A stretch of DNA of 64,000 nucleotides from Peptoniphilus_B koenoeneniae (GCF_030812875.1 NZ_JAUSTN010000003.1:124001-188000); one strand, 5' to 3'. Positions 51,431 to 61,541 are shown, numbered from the stretch's first letter. Notes: generated from the sequence alone by a model not told the origin. Numbers and translations: made by a program.

Positions 51431-51466
51431 AAAGAAAAACCGACTATAAAAAGTCGGTTTTTCTTT
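51431..51466 (-). terminator. Terminator of metK
   Basis: AAAGAAAAACCGACT (51431-51445) pairs with AGTCGGTTTTTCTTT (51452-51466), just after the metK stop on the minus strand. Confidence 0.88.
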
Positions 51467-51469
51467 TTT

Positions 51470-52639
51470 TTATTTTAAATATTTTTTAAGTTCATCAACC
51501 TTATCAGTCTTTTCCCAAGTTAAATCCAAATCATCTCTACCAAAATGTCCATAAGAAGCAACTTGTTTGTAGATAGGTCTTAAAAGATCCAAGTTTTTAA
51601 TTATAGCTGCAGGTCTTGGATCAAAATGCTTTTTAATAATTTCTTCAATTTCATTGTCGGAAAGTTTTCCAGTTCCGAAAGTTTCCACATAAATTGAAGT
51701 AGGTCTTGCAAGGCCTATAGCGTAAGCAAGTCCAATTTCACATCTATCTGCAAGTCCTGCTGCAACAATATTTTTTGCAATATATCTTGCATAATAACAA
51801 GCAGATCTATCAACTTTTGTAGGATCTTTTCCGCTGAAAGCACCGCCGCCATGACGAGCGTATCCACCGTAAGTATCCACAATTATTTTTCTTCCAGTAA
51901 GTCCCGCATCACCCATAGGACCTCCAACAACAAATCTTCCTGTAGGATTTACAAAATACTTTGTATTTTCATCTAAAAGATCTTTTGGAACAATTTCATC
52001 AATTACATATTTTATTAAGTCTTCTTTTATCTTTTCATTTGAAACTTCCGGTGAGTGTTGAGTGGAAATAACAATATTTTCTATTCTTACAGGCTCATTA
52101 TCGTGATATTCCACAGTAACTTGAGTCTTTCCATCTGGTCTTAAATAATCTAATTTACCACTTTTTCTAACATCAGTAAGTTTTCTTGCAAGCTTATGAG
52201 CAAGACTTATAGGCAGGGGCATAAGTTCCTTTGTCTCTTTGCAAGCATAGCCAAACATAATTCCTTGGTCCCCTGCTCCAAGCTCGTCAAAATCTTTTGC
52301 TCCTTCTTTAAATCTGTCAACTCCCATGGCAATATCTTGAGATTGTTCTTTAACTGCACATAAGACTGCGCAGGTGTCAGCATCAAAACCGTATTTTGCT
52401 CTGTCATATCCTATCTCGCGAACTGTATCTCTTACAATTTGTGTAAAATCAACATAAGTTTCTGTGGAAATTTCTCCCGTAATAACTACCATACCTGTTG
52501 ATGCCATTGTTTCACAAGCAACCCTTGCCTGCGGGTCTTCACTAATTATGGCATCAAGAATTGCATCTGAAATTTGATCGCAAACCTTGTCCGGATGTCC
52601 TTCTGTAACGGACTCCGATGTAAATAACCATTTTTTCAT
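51470..52639 (-). CDS. metK: S-adenosylmethionine synthetase
   Basis: The 389-residue enzyme makes S-adenosylmethionine from methionine and ATP. It shows FTSESVTEGHPDKVCDQISDA-type N-terminus, GAGDQGIMFGYA, GGAFSGKDPTKVDRS and the DLTWEK ending. ATG follows GGAGGAAA. Expression should fall when SAM is high, through the SAM-I riboswitch upstream. Confidence 0.98.
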   Translation of the reverse strand: MKKWLFTSESVTEGHPDKVCDQISDAILDAIISEDPQARVACETMASTGMVVITGEISTETYVDFTQIVRDTVREIGYDRAKYGFDADTCAVLCAVKEQSQDIAMGVDRFKEGAKDFDELGAGDQGIMFGYACKETKELMPLPISLAHKLARKLTDVRKSGKLDYLRPDGKTQVTVEYHDNEPVRIENIVISTQHSPEVSNEKIKEDLIKYVIDEIVPKDLLDENTKYFVNPTGRFVVGGPMGDAGLTGRKIIVDTYGGYARHGGGAFSGKDPTKVDRSACYYARYIAKNIVAAGLADRCEIGLAYAIGLARPTSIYVETFGTGKLSDNEIEEIIKKHFDPRPAAIIKNLDLLRPIYKQVASYGHFGRDDLDLTWEKTDKVDELKKYLK

Positions 52640-52681
52640 TTGTTTCCTCCGATATATTCTATAAAAATTAATACCTAAAAT

Positions 52682-52812
52682 AAAAAAACCTTAAACCGAA
52701 AGTTTAAGGCTGTCCTTATCTTCCGGAATTATCCGTGGGATTTAGCACCACTTACAGGTTGCCGGGTTTCATCGTGCCCATTCACTCCACCACTCTCAAT
52801 AAGGTATTAACT
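52682..52812 (-). ncRNA. SAM-I riboswitch (S-box) upstream of metK
   Basis: On the minus strand CTTATTGAGAG-TGGTGGAG (from 52802), GGGCACGATGAAACCCGGCAACC-type core, GTGGTGCTAAATCC and the closing ATAAGGAC are the SAM-I consensus. The expression platform is a terminator: CCTTAAAC (52689-52696) with GTTTAAGG (52702-52709) and seven T residues. SAM binding should favour termination before metK. Confidence 0.96.
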
Positions 52813-52818
52813 TCAAGT

Positions 52819-52847
52819 ATAATATCACAAGTTTTTTTTTAATACAA
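52819..52847 (-). promoter_or_regulatory. Promoter of the SAM riboswitch-metK transcript
   Basis: TTGTAT (52847-52842), 17-bp spacer, TATTAT (52824-52819); start expected near 52812, just before the aptamer. Confidence 0.6.
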
Positions 52848-52909
52848 ACAAAATTTATTAAAAGTAAAAATTTTAATAAAAATAAGATACAATATTCATA
52901 GGTGAAATC

Positions 52910-55117
52910 ATGATAAAAATTGACGGTTTAGTAGAAAAAATTATTTATAGAAATGATGAAAATGCTTGGACTGTTGCCTTAGTTACTACAGAAGATGGAA
53001 GCCTTACAGTAACAGGCAATGCTATAAAAATTGAAATTGGAAAAGAATATACCTTTGAAGGAGATTTTTTTGTCCACAAAAAATTTGGCGAACAATTTTC
53101 CTTTAAAAATTTAAATGAGCATATTCCTACTTCAAAAGACGGCATTATAAAATATTTGTCTTCAGGCTTAATCCCCTTTATAGGAAGCAGAATGGCTGAA
53201 ACCATCTATAAAAAATTTGGAGATGAAACTCTTTTAATCTTAGATAAGGAGCCAGAAAAACTTCTTCAGATTCACGGTATAGGCACTAAAAAATTTGAAA
53301 AGATATCAGAATACCTTAAAGCAAATAAAAAGGCCTCTAAGGTCATATATGAGCTTTACGGGTATGGAATTAGTCCATCGGCTGCCTTTAAAATTTACAC
53401 TTTATACGCAAATGAAACTTTAAATGTAATAAGGGAAAATCCCTATAGGATTGCAGACGAAATAAAGGGCATAGGTTTTAAAACAGCAGACTCCATCGCC
53501 CTTAAATTAGGCTATAAAAAAGATTCCAAGGAAAGGATAATATCAGCCTTAAAATGGACTATAAATTATGCAGTTAATGACGGCCACACCTATCTACCAA
53601 AAGATGTCCTTATAAAAAAATCCTCCAAACTTTTGGAAATTAATGAAGATTTAATTGAAGATCAAATTATAAATTTACAATTCAGTAAATATTTTTATCT
53701 TGAAAAAATAAATGATCAAATAAATTGCTACAAAGCCTCAATGTACAAGGAAGAAAATTATGTTGCCGGAAAACTTACAAAACTTTCCTTGCAAAAATTT
53801 GAACTTAAAAATAATATTGAAAATTCTATTAAAGAAATTGAAGAAAGAAAAAATATAAAACTTGCAGAAAATCAAAAAGAAGCAGTAAAAGAAGCTTTAA
53901 CAGGAGGCCTTACAGTTATAACAGGAGGCCCCGGCACAGGAAAAACAACAACTTTAAAAACAATAATAGATTTGGCAGAAAAGGAAAATTTAAAAACAGT
54001 TCTTGCAGCTCCAACCGGTCGTGCAGCAAAGAGAATGGAAGAAGCAACTTTAAGAGAGGCTTCAACTATTCATAAATTATTGGAAATCACTCCTAATAGC
54101 GATTATTTTGAAATTGAAGAAATTGACGGAGATTTAATTATAGTTGATGAATGTTCCATGGTGGATTTGTTTTTAATGAGCACCCTTCTTAGGGCAGTAA
54201 AGGATAATTCCAGGCTTGTCCTTGTGGGAGATAAAGACCAACTTCCCTCCGTTGGCGCAGGCAATGTCTTGTCCGACATAATAAATTCAAAAATAATAAA
54301 TGTTGTCTACTTAAATAAAATTTTTAGACAAGAGGAAGGCTCTCTTATTGTAAAAAATGCCCACTTGATAAACAGCGGAAAAATGCCCCTTATAGACAAT
54401 AAATCAAAGGACTTTTTCTTCATTCAAAGCCCCAATGTAAATGAAAGTTTAAATACAATAGTTGATCTTGTTAAAACAAGGCTTCCCGACTTTAAAAACT
54501 ATGATTCTTTAAAGGATATACAAGTTTTATCTCCAACTAAAAAAGGTCTTACAGGAGTTGACAACTTAAATAAGGTCTTGCAAGAAAATTTAAATCCTCA
54601 AAATAAAAAAGAAGAGATAAAATTTATGGACACAATTTTTAGGCCTGGCGATAAGGTTATGCAAATAAAAAATAACTATAATCTCCAATATAAAATCGAA
54701 ACTGAAAATTATCATGAAGAAGGTCAGGGAATTTTTAATGGAGAGCTGGGCTTTATAGAAAGTGTCGATGCAGACTCTGACACCATGACAATTGTTTTTG
54801 ATGATGTAAAAAAAATAGAATACCAAAGAGAAAATTTTTCGGAGCTTACTTTGGCTTATGCAAGCACCGTCCACAAATCTCAAGGTTCGGAATTTCCAGC
54901 AGTAATAATTCCCCTCCACTCAGCCCCCTTTATGCTTATGACAAGAAACATAATCTATACAGGTATAACTAGGGCAAGTCGCATGGTCGTCCTTGTAGGA
55001 GAAATAAAATATTTAAAAACTATGGTGGAAAACAACCATCAAAATAAAAGATACTCATCTTTAGACAGAAAATTAATCGAAACAATGGAAAAGAGAAAAA
55101 TTTATGGTTTTATATAA
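52910..55117 (+). CDS. recD2: RecD2-type ATP-dependent DNA helicase
   Basis: The 735-residue superfamily 1B 5'-3' helicase has an N-terminal OB-like region and helix-hairpin-helix repeats (about 75-230; GLIPFIGSRMAETIYKKFG, IKGIGFKTADSIALKLGY), Walker A GGPGTGKTTTLK (about 338-349), Walker B LIIVDECSMVD (about 409) and motif TLAYASTVHKSQGSEFP near the end. The long N-terminal extension marks RecD2 rather than RecD of RecBCD. It acts in DNA repair. ATG follows AGGTG. comF-like follows with 14 bases overlap. Confidence 0.95.
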   Translation: MIKIDGLVEKIIYRNDENAWTVALVTTEDGSLTVTGNAIKIEIGKEYTFEGDFFVHKKFGEQFSFKNLNEHIPTSKDGIIKYLSSGLIPFIGSRMAETIYKKFGDETLLILDKEPEKLLQIHGIGTKKFEKISEYLKANKKASKVIYELYGYGISPSAAFKIYTLYANETLNVIRENPYRIADEIKGIGFKTADSIALKLGYKKDSKERIISALKWTINYAVNDGHTYLPKDVLIKKSSKLLEINEDLIEDQIINLQFSKYFYLEKINDQINCYKASMYKEENYVAGKLTKLSLQKFELKNNIENSIKEIEERKNIKLAENQKEAVKEALTGGLTVITGGPGTGKTTTLKTIIDLAEKENLKTVLAAPTGRAAKRMEEATLREASTIHKLLEITPNSDYFEIEEIDGDLIIVDECSMVDLFLMSTLLRAVKDNSRLVLVGDKDQLPSVGAGNVLSDIINSKIINVVYLNKIFRQEEGSLIVKNAHLINSGKMPLIDNKSKDFFFIQSPNVNESLNTIVDLVKTRLPDFKNYDSLKDIQVLSPTKKGLTGVDNLNKVLQENLNPQNKKEEIKFMDTIFRPGDKVMQIKNNYNLQYKIETENYHEEGQGIFNGELGFIESVDADSDTMTIVFDDVKKIEYQRENFSELTLAYASTVHKSQGSEFPAVIIPLHSAPFMLMTRNIIYTGITRASRMVVLVGEIKYLKTMVENNHQNKRYSSLDRKLIETMEKRKIYGFI

Positions 55118-55694
55118 GTGTTCAAATTGCAGAGATGAAATTTACAAAAATTATCTTTGTAAAAATTGCTTTTCCCTCCTCAATTTTATAAATGAAGAAG
55201 TGGAAGAAGAAAATTATAAAATTTATATAATTTTAAAATACCAAGGACTTTTAAAAAATCTCCTTATAAATTTTAAATTTAAGGACTCAACCTTTCTATC
55301 AAAAGTTTTTGGAGATATTATGGCTGAAAAAATTTTATCCATGAATTTAATTTCAAAATATGATTTTTTCTGCCCTATACCTATGTATGAAAAAAATAGG
55401 CTTAAAAGAGGCTATAATCAAGTGGAATTAATTGGAGATTATATTAGTTCAAATACCCTTATGCCCTGTAAAAAAGCTTTGAAAAAAATAAAAGCTACAA
55501 AAGACCAGGTGGGCTTAAATAAAATTCAAAGAGAAAAAAATTTAAAAGGTGCCTTTTTTGCAGAAAATGTAGAAAATAAAAAAATACTTTTAATAGATGA
55601 TATCTTTACCACGGGCTCAACTATAAAAGAAGCAAGAAAAGAACTAATAAAAAAAGGCGCCCTTAAAGTGGACGCTCTTGTTTTATGCTCTTGA
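55104..55694 (+). CDS. ComF-family phosphoribosyltransferase-like protein
   Basis: The 196-residue protein has an N-terminal CxxC pair repeated (CSNC, CKNC; zinc ribbon), ILKYQGLLKNLLINFKFKD, RGYNQVELI and the PRPP motif ILLIDDIFTTGSTIKEA. ComF proteins take part in DNA uptake or related DNA work. It overlaps the 3' end of recD2 and converges with the ABC-F gene, sharing 12 bases at their ends. Confidence 0.88.
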   Translation: MVLYKCSNCRDEIYKNYLCKNCFSLLNFINEEVEEENYKIYIILKYQGLLKNLLINFKFKDSTFLSKVFGDIMAEKILSMNLISKYDFFCPIPMYEKNRLKRGYNQVELIGDYISSNTLMPCKKALKKIKATKDQVGLNKIQREKNLKGAFFAENVENKKILLIDDIFTTGSTIKEARKELIKKGALKVDALVLCS

Positions 55695-57293
55695 ATATTG
55701 GTCTTTCATATAATACTTGTCAATGTAATCCTCAAAGTTAATGGACTCATCTCTATAAGTTCCATCATCAAAAATTTCCACAATTCTATTTGCTATTGTT
55801 GAAATAAATTGATGGTCGTGAGAGGTGAAAAGTATATTTGACTTATAATTTATAAGACCGTTATTTACAGCTTCAATACTTTCAAGATCCAGATGATTTG
55901 TAGGTTGATCAAAAATCAATACATTTGCCGGTTTAAGCATCATTTTTGAAAACATCATCCTTACCCTTTCTCCTCCAGAAAGAACATTAGCTTCTTTTAA
56001 AACCTCATCTCCGGAAAATAACATCTTACCCAAAAAGCCTCTTAAATAAATTTCCGATTGTTCCTCAGAATATTGCCTTAAGAAATCTACCAAATTTAAT
56101 TTTACATCTTCAAAAAATTTTGTATTATCTTTTGGAAAATATGAGTAAGTTATAGTTTGTCCCCACTTAAATTCTCCCTGGTAATCTTCATCAGCCTTTG
56201 TTATTGTTTCAAAAAACTTGGTAATTGCCAGTTCATTCCCTATAAAGGCAATCTTATCATCTTTATTTACCCTCATGGAAAAATCTTTTAATAAATATCC
56301 CTCATCATTTTTTAGAGAAAGATTTTCTATATTTAAAATTTCATTTCCAACTTCTCTTGAAAGATCAAAGCCTACAAAAGGATATCTCCTGGAAGAAGGT
56401 TTAATATCATCAAGAGTTATTTTATCAAGAAGTTTTTTCCTGCTGGTTGCCTGTCTGCTCTTAGACTTGTTTGCAGAAAAACGTCTTATAAATTCTTGAA
56501 GTTCTTTAATTTTTTCTTCTTTTTTCTTATTTTGATCCTTTGCCATCTTTAGAGCAAGTTGAGAAGAATCATACCAAAAATCGTAATTTCCCACAAATAA
56601 AGTAATCTTTCCAAAATCTATATCCACCATGTGAGTACAAACTTCATTTAAAAAATACCTGTCGTGGCTTACAATAATTACAATGCCTTCAAAAGCCGCA
56701 AGAAAATCTTCAAGCCAGATAACTGCTTTTATATCAAGACCGTTTGTAGGCTCGTCAAGAAGTAAAATATCCGGCTTGCCAAAAAGAGCTTGAGCAAGAA
56801 GAACCTTAACCTTTTCAGATTCTAAAAGTTCGCTCATATTTTTATAATGAAGATCAGTTCCTATTCCAAGACCCTGTAAAATTGTTGAAGCTTCAGATTC
56901 AGCTTCATAACCGTTCATTTCCATAAATTCCCCTTCAAGAGCCGCAGCTCTCAAACCATCTTCATCTGAAAAATCCGGTTTCATATATATGGCATCCTTT
57001 TCGGTTTTTATATCATATAATTTTTTATTGCCCATAATTACAGTGTTAAGAACATCATATTCATCAAAAGCATAGTGGTCCTGAGCAAGTTTACTCATTC
57101 TGGAATTTTTATCCATGGAAACATTGCCGCTTGTAGGATCTTTTTCCCCTGCAAGAATTTTTAAAAAAGTTGATTTTCCTGCTCCATTAGCCCCTATTAC
57201 TCCATAGCAGTTGCCAGGAGAAAAATTTAAATTTACATCATCAAAAAGTTTTTTATCTGGAAAAATTACACTTAAATTATTTACACTTAACAT
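55683..57293 (-). CDS. ABC-F family ATPase (YkpA/YbiT-like)
   Basis: The 536-residue protein has two ABC domains and no membrane segments. The first has GANGAGKSTFLK (about 36) and a degenerate signature (MSELLESEKVKVLLAQAL) with LLDEPTNGLD. The second has the normal LSGGERVRMMFSK and IFDQPTNHLDLES. The KDQNKKKEEKIKELQ linker between them is the P-site tRNA-interaction motif region. Such proteins act on ribosomes. Resistance type cannot be inferred; the pattern is that of the housekeeping YkpA/YbiT group. Confidence 0.92.
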   Translation of the reverse strand: MLSVNNLSVIFPDKKLFDDVNLNFSPGNCYGVIGANGAGKSTFLKILAGEKDPTSGNVSMDKNSRMSKLAQDHYAFDEYDVLNTVIMGNKKLYDIKTEKDAIYMKPDFSDEDGLRAAALEGEFMEMNGYEAESEASTILQGLGIGTDLHYKNMSELLESEKVKVLLAQALFGKPDILLLDEPTNGLDIKAVIWLEDFLAAFEGIVIIVSHDRYFLNEVCTHMVDIDFGKITLFVGNYDFWYDSSQLALKMAKDQNKKKEEKIKELQEFIRRFSANKSKSRQATSRKKLLDKITLDDIKPSSRRYPFVGFDLSREVGNEILNIENLSLKNDEGYLLKDFSMRVNKDDKIAFIGNELAITKFFETITKADEDYQGEFKWGQTITYSYFPKDNTKFFEDVKLNLVDFLRQYSEEQSEIYLRGFLGKMLFSGDEVLKEANVLSGGERVRMMFSKMMLKPANVLIFDQPTNHLDLESIEAVNNGLINYKSNILFTSHDHQFISTIANRIVEIFDDGTYRDESINFEDYIDKYYMKDQYSRA

Positions 57294-57392
57294 TTTTCAC
57301 CATCCTTAATTCCTTAGAAATTATATCATAAAAAGATATTTTATCATGAATATTTTATTTATATAAGGGTAAATATTTTACGAGGTGATAAT

Positions 57393-59333
57393 ATGAAAAA
57401 ATTATCTTTATTTTTGGCATTTGTATTTTTATTTTCATCCCTAGTTACATACCCTTATGCAAGCCAAAAAAAAGTTAAAACGTCAGACACTAAAGAAATT
57501 GAAAAAATTAAAAGTGTCTTTAATATTAAAGATAATATAGAATCTTTTAATATTAGTGAAAGCAAGAGCGAAAACACTTATAGGAAACGCTACAATTGGA
57601 TTTTTAAAGATAAAAACTCAATTACAGTAGTTCTTGATGGCAAGGGAAATATTATAAACTATTTTAGCTATAATGCTAAAGACTCTAAAAAAACCATAAA
57701 TGTGGATAAGGATTTGATTGTAAAAAAGGCAAATGAATACCTTGAAAAAATAAATCCTCAACTTTTAAAGGACTTTAAACTTGAATCAACTAAATATTTT
57801 CTTAACAGCGGCCGTGTAAATTTATTCTTTTCAAGATATTACAAGGACATTAAGTTTTTATACTCAGACATAAATATGGAAATTAACCTTTCAGACCTTT
57901 CCCTATTTTCTTTTAACATTTCTGGTTATTATGAATATCCTAAGCTGCCTGAACCTAACCCTAAATATTCTTTAGAAGACGCTGCAAAAGAAATGAATAA
58001 ACTTTATCCTCTAAGACTTTACTACAGTCCCTACACTGAAAATAAGGCGAAACCTGTCTATGGAATTTCTCAATTTGACTATCTTGATGCAGATACTCTT
58101 AAACCTGCAAAAAATATAAGAAATATGCCCTATGAAGAAGGTGCTAAAAGTGAAGACGCCATGGATGCAAGTGAAAAAAATTCTTTAAGTCCAGAAGAAG
58201 AAAAGGGCTTAAAGGAAAGAAAAGAAACAAGGGAAATAAAAGATGCCACAGCTGTGGTTAAAGATTTAGTTCCTAAAAATCTTAAATTAACATCTTCATC
58301 ATTATCAAAGATGGATAAGGAATATGTAATAAATTTGGATTATTCTAATAATTCTGATTACAGATCTTTTACCCTTGACGGAAAAAATTTAAATATTTTG
58401 TCTTACTACAAGGAAAGCCAAAATATGAAAAAGGCAAATATCGACAAGAAAACTGCCTTAAATTTAGGAAAAAATTTTTACAATAAGTATTCTTCAAAGA
58501 TTTCCCCTATTGATTTTAATATTTACGATTATTCTTCCCGTCCAAAGGATACAAGAATTAGTTTTTACCAAGTTAAGGACAATATACCGATTTTAAACTC
58601 CGGTCTTGACCTTTTAGTTGCTAATGGAAGTAAGGAAGTTATAAATTATAATATCGATTTATTTAAGGGCGACTTTGACAAAATCCCTGAAGATATTAAA
58701 CCTCTTGATGAGGCTTTAAAGGCTTATTATGAAAAACTTGGCTTTGGTCTTGTATACACCCTTGAAAATAATAAGCCAAAACTGGTTTATGGTTTTACTA
58801 AAGATTTAAGCTATATGAATCCTAAAACTTTAGAGGTTAAAAAAGCAAAAATAAATTATGAAAACCTTGAAAGCTCAAAATATAAAAATGAAATTGCAAA
58901 ATTAGCTGACTTTAATATAGGAATTAAAAATGCTGATGTAACTAGGACTGCCACTGAAAAAGATTTAGTCTTTTTACTTATGGTATGTGATTTTTCAGGA
59001 GAAAATATTCCTGTTCCCTACGAAAATTTTTCTGTAAGTAATTCAGATTTTTACAGAAGTTTTGAAGGTCTTAAAGACGACAGACCTTTAAAACTTTCTG
59101 TCGCAGCTAAAAATATTTTAAAAGCTAGAGGCATGATGTATTTTGAAGACATTAAAAATTTAGATGCTTTCAACAAAGATTTATTTAAATCTTTTAAAGA
59201 TGGGGACCTTGCTTATTTGGCAAATGCCTATGCTTTAGGTCTTTTTGAAAAAGATGAGATAAAAACTGATGATTTGAAGCTCGATTATTTACTTCATATT
59301 ATTTATAATTTATTGAATAATTTTAAGGGATAA
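57393..59333 (+). CDS. Exported YcdB/YcdC-domain protein
   Basis: The 646-residue protein has a Sec signal peptide (about 1-24, cleavage near YPYAS). The body holds repeated PepSY-like/YcdB modules (about 95-260 and 345-500; YNAKDSKKTINVDKDLIVKKANEYL, YSLEDAAKEMNKLYPLRLYYSPY). A charged linker (about 250-280) separates them. The function of YcdB/YcdC proteins is unknown; an extracytoplasmic role is inferred. No SLH or sortase motif is seen. Single gene with its own terminator. Confidence 0.82.
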   Translation: MKKLSLFLAFVFLFSSLVTYPYASQKKVKTSDTKEIEKIKSVFNIKDNIESFNISESKSENTYRKRYNWIFKDKNSITVVLDGKGNIINYFSYNAKDSKKTINVDKDLIVKKANEYLEKINPQLLKDFKLESTKYFLNSGRVNLFFSRYYKDIKFLYSDINMEINLSDLSLFSFNISGYYEYPKLPEPNPKYSLEDAAKEMNKLYPLRLYYSPYTENKAKPVYGISQFDYLDADTLKPAKNIRNMPYEEGAKSEDAMDASEKNSLSPEEEKGLKERKETREIKDATAVVKDLVPKNLKLTSSSLSKMDKEYVINLDYSNNSDYRSFTLDGKNLNILSYYKESQNMKKANIDKKTALNLGKNFYNKYSSKISPIDFNIYDYSSRPKDTRISFYQVKDNIPILNSGLDLLVANGSKEVINYNIDLFKGDFDKIPEDIKPLDEALKAYYEKLGFGLVYTLENNKPKLVYGFTKDLSYMNPKTLEVKKAKINYENLESSKYKNEIAKLADFNIGIKNADVTRTATEKDLVFLLMVCDFSGENIPVPYENFSVSNSDFYRSFEGLKDDRPLKLSVAAKNILKARGMMYFEDIKNLDAFNKDLFKSFKDGDLAYLANAYALGLFEKDEIKTDDLKLDYLLHIIYNLLNNFKG

Positions 59334-59361
59334 TGCTTAAATTTTATATGTTTATAATTTT

Positions 59362-59391
59362 AAAAGAGGACGGAAAACCGCCCTCTTTTTT
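59362..59391 (+). terminator. Terminator of the YcdB-type gene
   Basis: AAAAGAGG-A-CGG pairs with CCG-C-CCTCTTTT with one internal mismatch and a T6 end. Confidence 0.75.
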
Positions 59392-59641
59392 ATTATTAAT
59401 GCAGTAATGGATTTTACGGTTTCCGTTTTTTACTTTTGTTGGATTTAGGGACTAATTTATTTATCAGCGTGTATAATGTGGGAGAAAAAAATAAATATTT
59501 TTTATAAATTATTTTTTTATGCTCTATGTAGAGCATTTTTAAAATTATATTCTAATTTTTAATTAACATTAATTTTAAATTATTTAAGAAATACTTTCAT
59601 TTTAAACAAACTTCTTATTGCCACAACCTTTGAAAATCCTG

Positions 59642-60015
59642 TAGGGACCGGTTTACCGGTCCGCGTGTATAATGTGGGAAAACAAAACCTGCATTTGATT
59701 TAAAATTTATTTTAAATTTACATTTTTATTTTATTTTATGTTTTTTCAATTTATATTTTTTCTACATTTTTTCTTTCTCTTTTTTTATTTTACATACATA
59801 ACGCGATGGGGACTAATGGACTTGCGATTGTCCCTAACGTCCCCCTCGCGGCTCCCCCCTCCTTACCCCTCGAAAGGCTTTTTAAAGGTGGAAAAGCTTA
59901 CGCTTTTCTTTCCTATTGTTTCTGTGGAGGTTGAATATATATTTACCTTTTTTCATTTTTCTATTTTATTTCAAATTATTCGGCTTACGCCGCCGGACCA
60001 ATAAATTGGTCCCTA
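59642..60015. repeat. Repeat unit with inverted hairpin ends and segment B
   Basis: Left core GGACCGGT-TT-ACCGGTCC (59645-59662), right core GGACCAAT-AA-ATTGGTCC (59995-60012) followed by CCTA. It contains B copy 3. The two ends belong to different hairpin variants, so this unit looks recombined. Confidence 0.7.
59797..59935. repeat. Repeat segment B, copy 3
   Basis: Matches 4963-5100 and 8480-8617, but has GATGGGGAC in place of GAGGGGGAC and small length changes near 59848-59876 that break the reading frame seen in the other copies. This argues against a conserved peptide. Confidence 0.8.
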
Positions 60016-60136
60016 CATTCCCTTGCAAAGGTTCTAATCTTATGAATCCTTTCGCATAAATTTACCCCACATTCCGGCGTGGATTCCATGTTCGGATGAA
60101 ATTATAATAAATTTGTGTGTGGGATTTTGTGGGGCC

Positions 60137-60429
60137 TAGGGACCGGTTTACCGGTCCGCGTGTTTTTTGTGGGAGAAAAAAATAAATATTTGATTTAAAA
60201 TTTATTTTAAATTTACATTTTTATTTTTATTTTTTTTTTAATTTTTTCAACATACATTTTTTCTTTATTTTTTCTTTTTCGTTTTTTTATTTTGTTTCAA
60301 TAAATTCGCCTGACGGCGGCGGACCAATAGCAGATATTTGCAGCCAAAGCAAAGATTTGGGCAAATAGTTGCATGAGACCTACCACGATTTTTTTCAAAA
60401 ATCGGGTTAGGTCTTCAAATTGGTCCCTA
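60137..60429. repeat. Repeat unit without segment B, with structured insert
   Basis: Left core GGACCGGT-TT-ACCGGTCC (60140-60157); right end CGGACCAATAG (60320-60330) ... CAAATTGGTCCCTA (60416-60429) with the same 90-base insert as 8677-8787 (CCAAAGC-AAA-GATTTGG, CGATTTTT/AAAAATCG). Confidence 0.7.
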
Positions 60430-60484
60430 CACGGGGTTTTATTTTCAATTGAAATTTTCTTTTATTTATACTTTTATTTGCATT

Positions 60485-60520
60485 AAAAAAATCCATTGAA
60501 ATTTCTTCCAATGGATTTTA
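60485..60520 (-). terminator. Terminator of the bcd-etfB-etfA operon
   Basis: On the minus strand ATCCATTG (60516-60509) pairs with CAATGGAT (60498-60491), followed by TTTTTT. Confidence 0.8.
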
Positions 60521-60530
60521 TTTTGTATAA

Positions 60531-61541
60531 TTATTCTATTTCTGCTTTTAATTTCTTTTCTCTGTCAATTGCTTCTGTTAATTTCGGAACTATTGCGTTT
60601 AAATCTCCTACTATTCCCAAATCTGCAACTTCAAAGATTGGTGCTGTTTCGTTTTTGTTTATTGCGATTATTAAATCAGATTCTTCCATTCCTGCCAAGT
60701 GTTGGATTGCTCCTGAGATTCCAAGGGCAAAATAAACTTCAGGTCTTACTGTTTTACCTGTTTGTCCTACTTGACGGTCTTTTGTAATCCATCCTGCGTC
60801 TACAACTGCTCTTGATGAAGAAATTTCTGCGTCAAGGACATTTGCAAGGCCTTCAAGATTTTCAAATCCTTCTGGTCCGCCGATTCCACGTCCTGCTGAT
60901 ACAAGGATGCTTGCCTCTGTAATATCTTTTTTCTTTGATTCTGCTTTTTCAATGCTAACTATTTTAACATTCATATCGCTTGGTTCAAAGTCTATTTTTT
61001 CTTCTATTACTTGACCCTTTCTGTTTGGATCATTTTCAAGAGCTTGCATAACTCCCGGTCTTACTGTTGCCATTTGAGGTCTAAATTCTTCACATAGAAT
61101 TGTTGCCATAAGGTTTCCGCCGAAAGCAGGTCTTGTCATCATTAATAATTTTGTTTCTGGATCTATTTCAAGTTTTGTACAGTCTGCTGTAAGTCCTGTA
61201 TGGATTCTTGATGCAAGTCTTGGTGCTAGGTCACGTCCAATTGAACTTGCTCCGTAAATTACAATTTCAGGATCGTATTTTTTAATGATATTGTAAATTG
61301 CCTTTGTGTATGGTTCTGTTACATATTCTTTTAAAATAGGATCTTCTACAATTATTACTTTATCTGCACCGTGGTGAATTAAAAGTTCTGCGTGTTGTTT
61401 TACATTTTCACCAATAAGCATTGCTACTACTTGTTGACCTAAGTCATCTGCAAGTTCTCTTGCTTTTCCAAGTAATTCTATACCTACTTTTTGTAGTTGG
61501 TTATCTCTTTGTTCTATAAATACAAATACGTCTTTGCTCAT
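60531..61541 (-). CDS. etfA: Electron transfer flavoprotein alpha subunit
   Basis: The ATG at 61541 (MSKDVFVFIEQRDNQ) is preferred over an in-frame GTG at 61550, which lies inside the GGGGTG ribosome site; this gives 336 residues. The C-terminal FAD domain shows LVSAGRGIGGPEGFENL, VGQTGKTVRPEVYFALGISGAIQHLAGM and AINKNETAPIFEVADLGIVGD. With EtfB and Bcd it reduces crotonyl-CoA, probably with electron bifurcation to ferredoxin as in clostridia. Confidence 0.96.
   Translation of the reverse strand: MSKDVFVFIEQRDNQLQKVGIELLGKARELADDLGQQVVAMLIGENVKQHAELLIHHGADKVIIVEDPILKEYVTEPYTKAIYNIIKKYDPEIVIYGASSIGRDLAPRLASRIHTGLTADCTKLEIDPETKLLMMTRPAFGGNLMATILCEEFRPQMATVRPGVMQALENDPNRKGQVIEEKIDFEPSDMNVKIVSIEKAESKKKDITEASILVSAGRGIGGPEGFENLEGLANVLDAEISSSRAVVDAGWITKDRQVGQTGKTVRPEVYFALGISGAIQHLAGMEESDLIIAINKNETAPIFEVADLGIVGDLNAIVPKLTEAIDREKKLKAEIE

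Larger units (their letters stand above)
59446..60432. repeat. Mosaic intergenic repeat locus 4
   Basis: Nearly 1 kb without a supported gene. It begins with a decayed core (59446-59469), a perfect palindrome ATGCTCTA-TG-TAGAGCAT (59519-59536) and an A segment (59519-59720). Two TA-bounded units follow (59642-60015 and 60137-60429), separated by a linker like that at 8788-8908. Confidence 0.85.
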
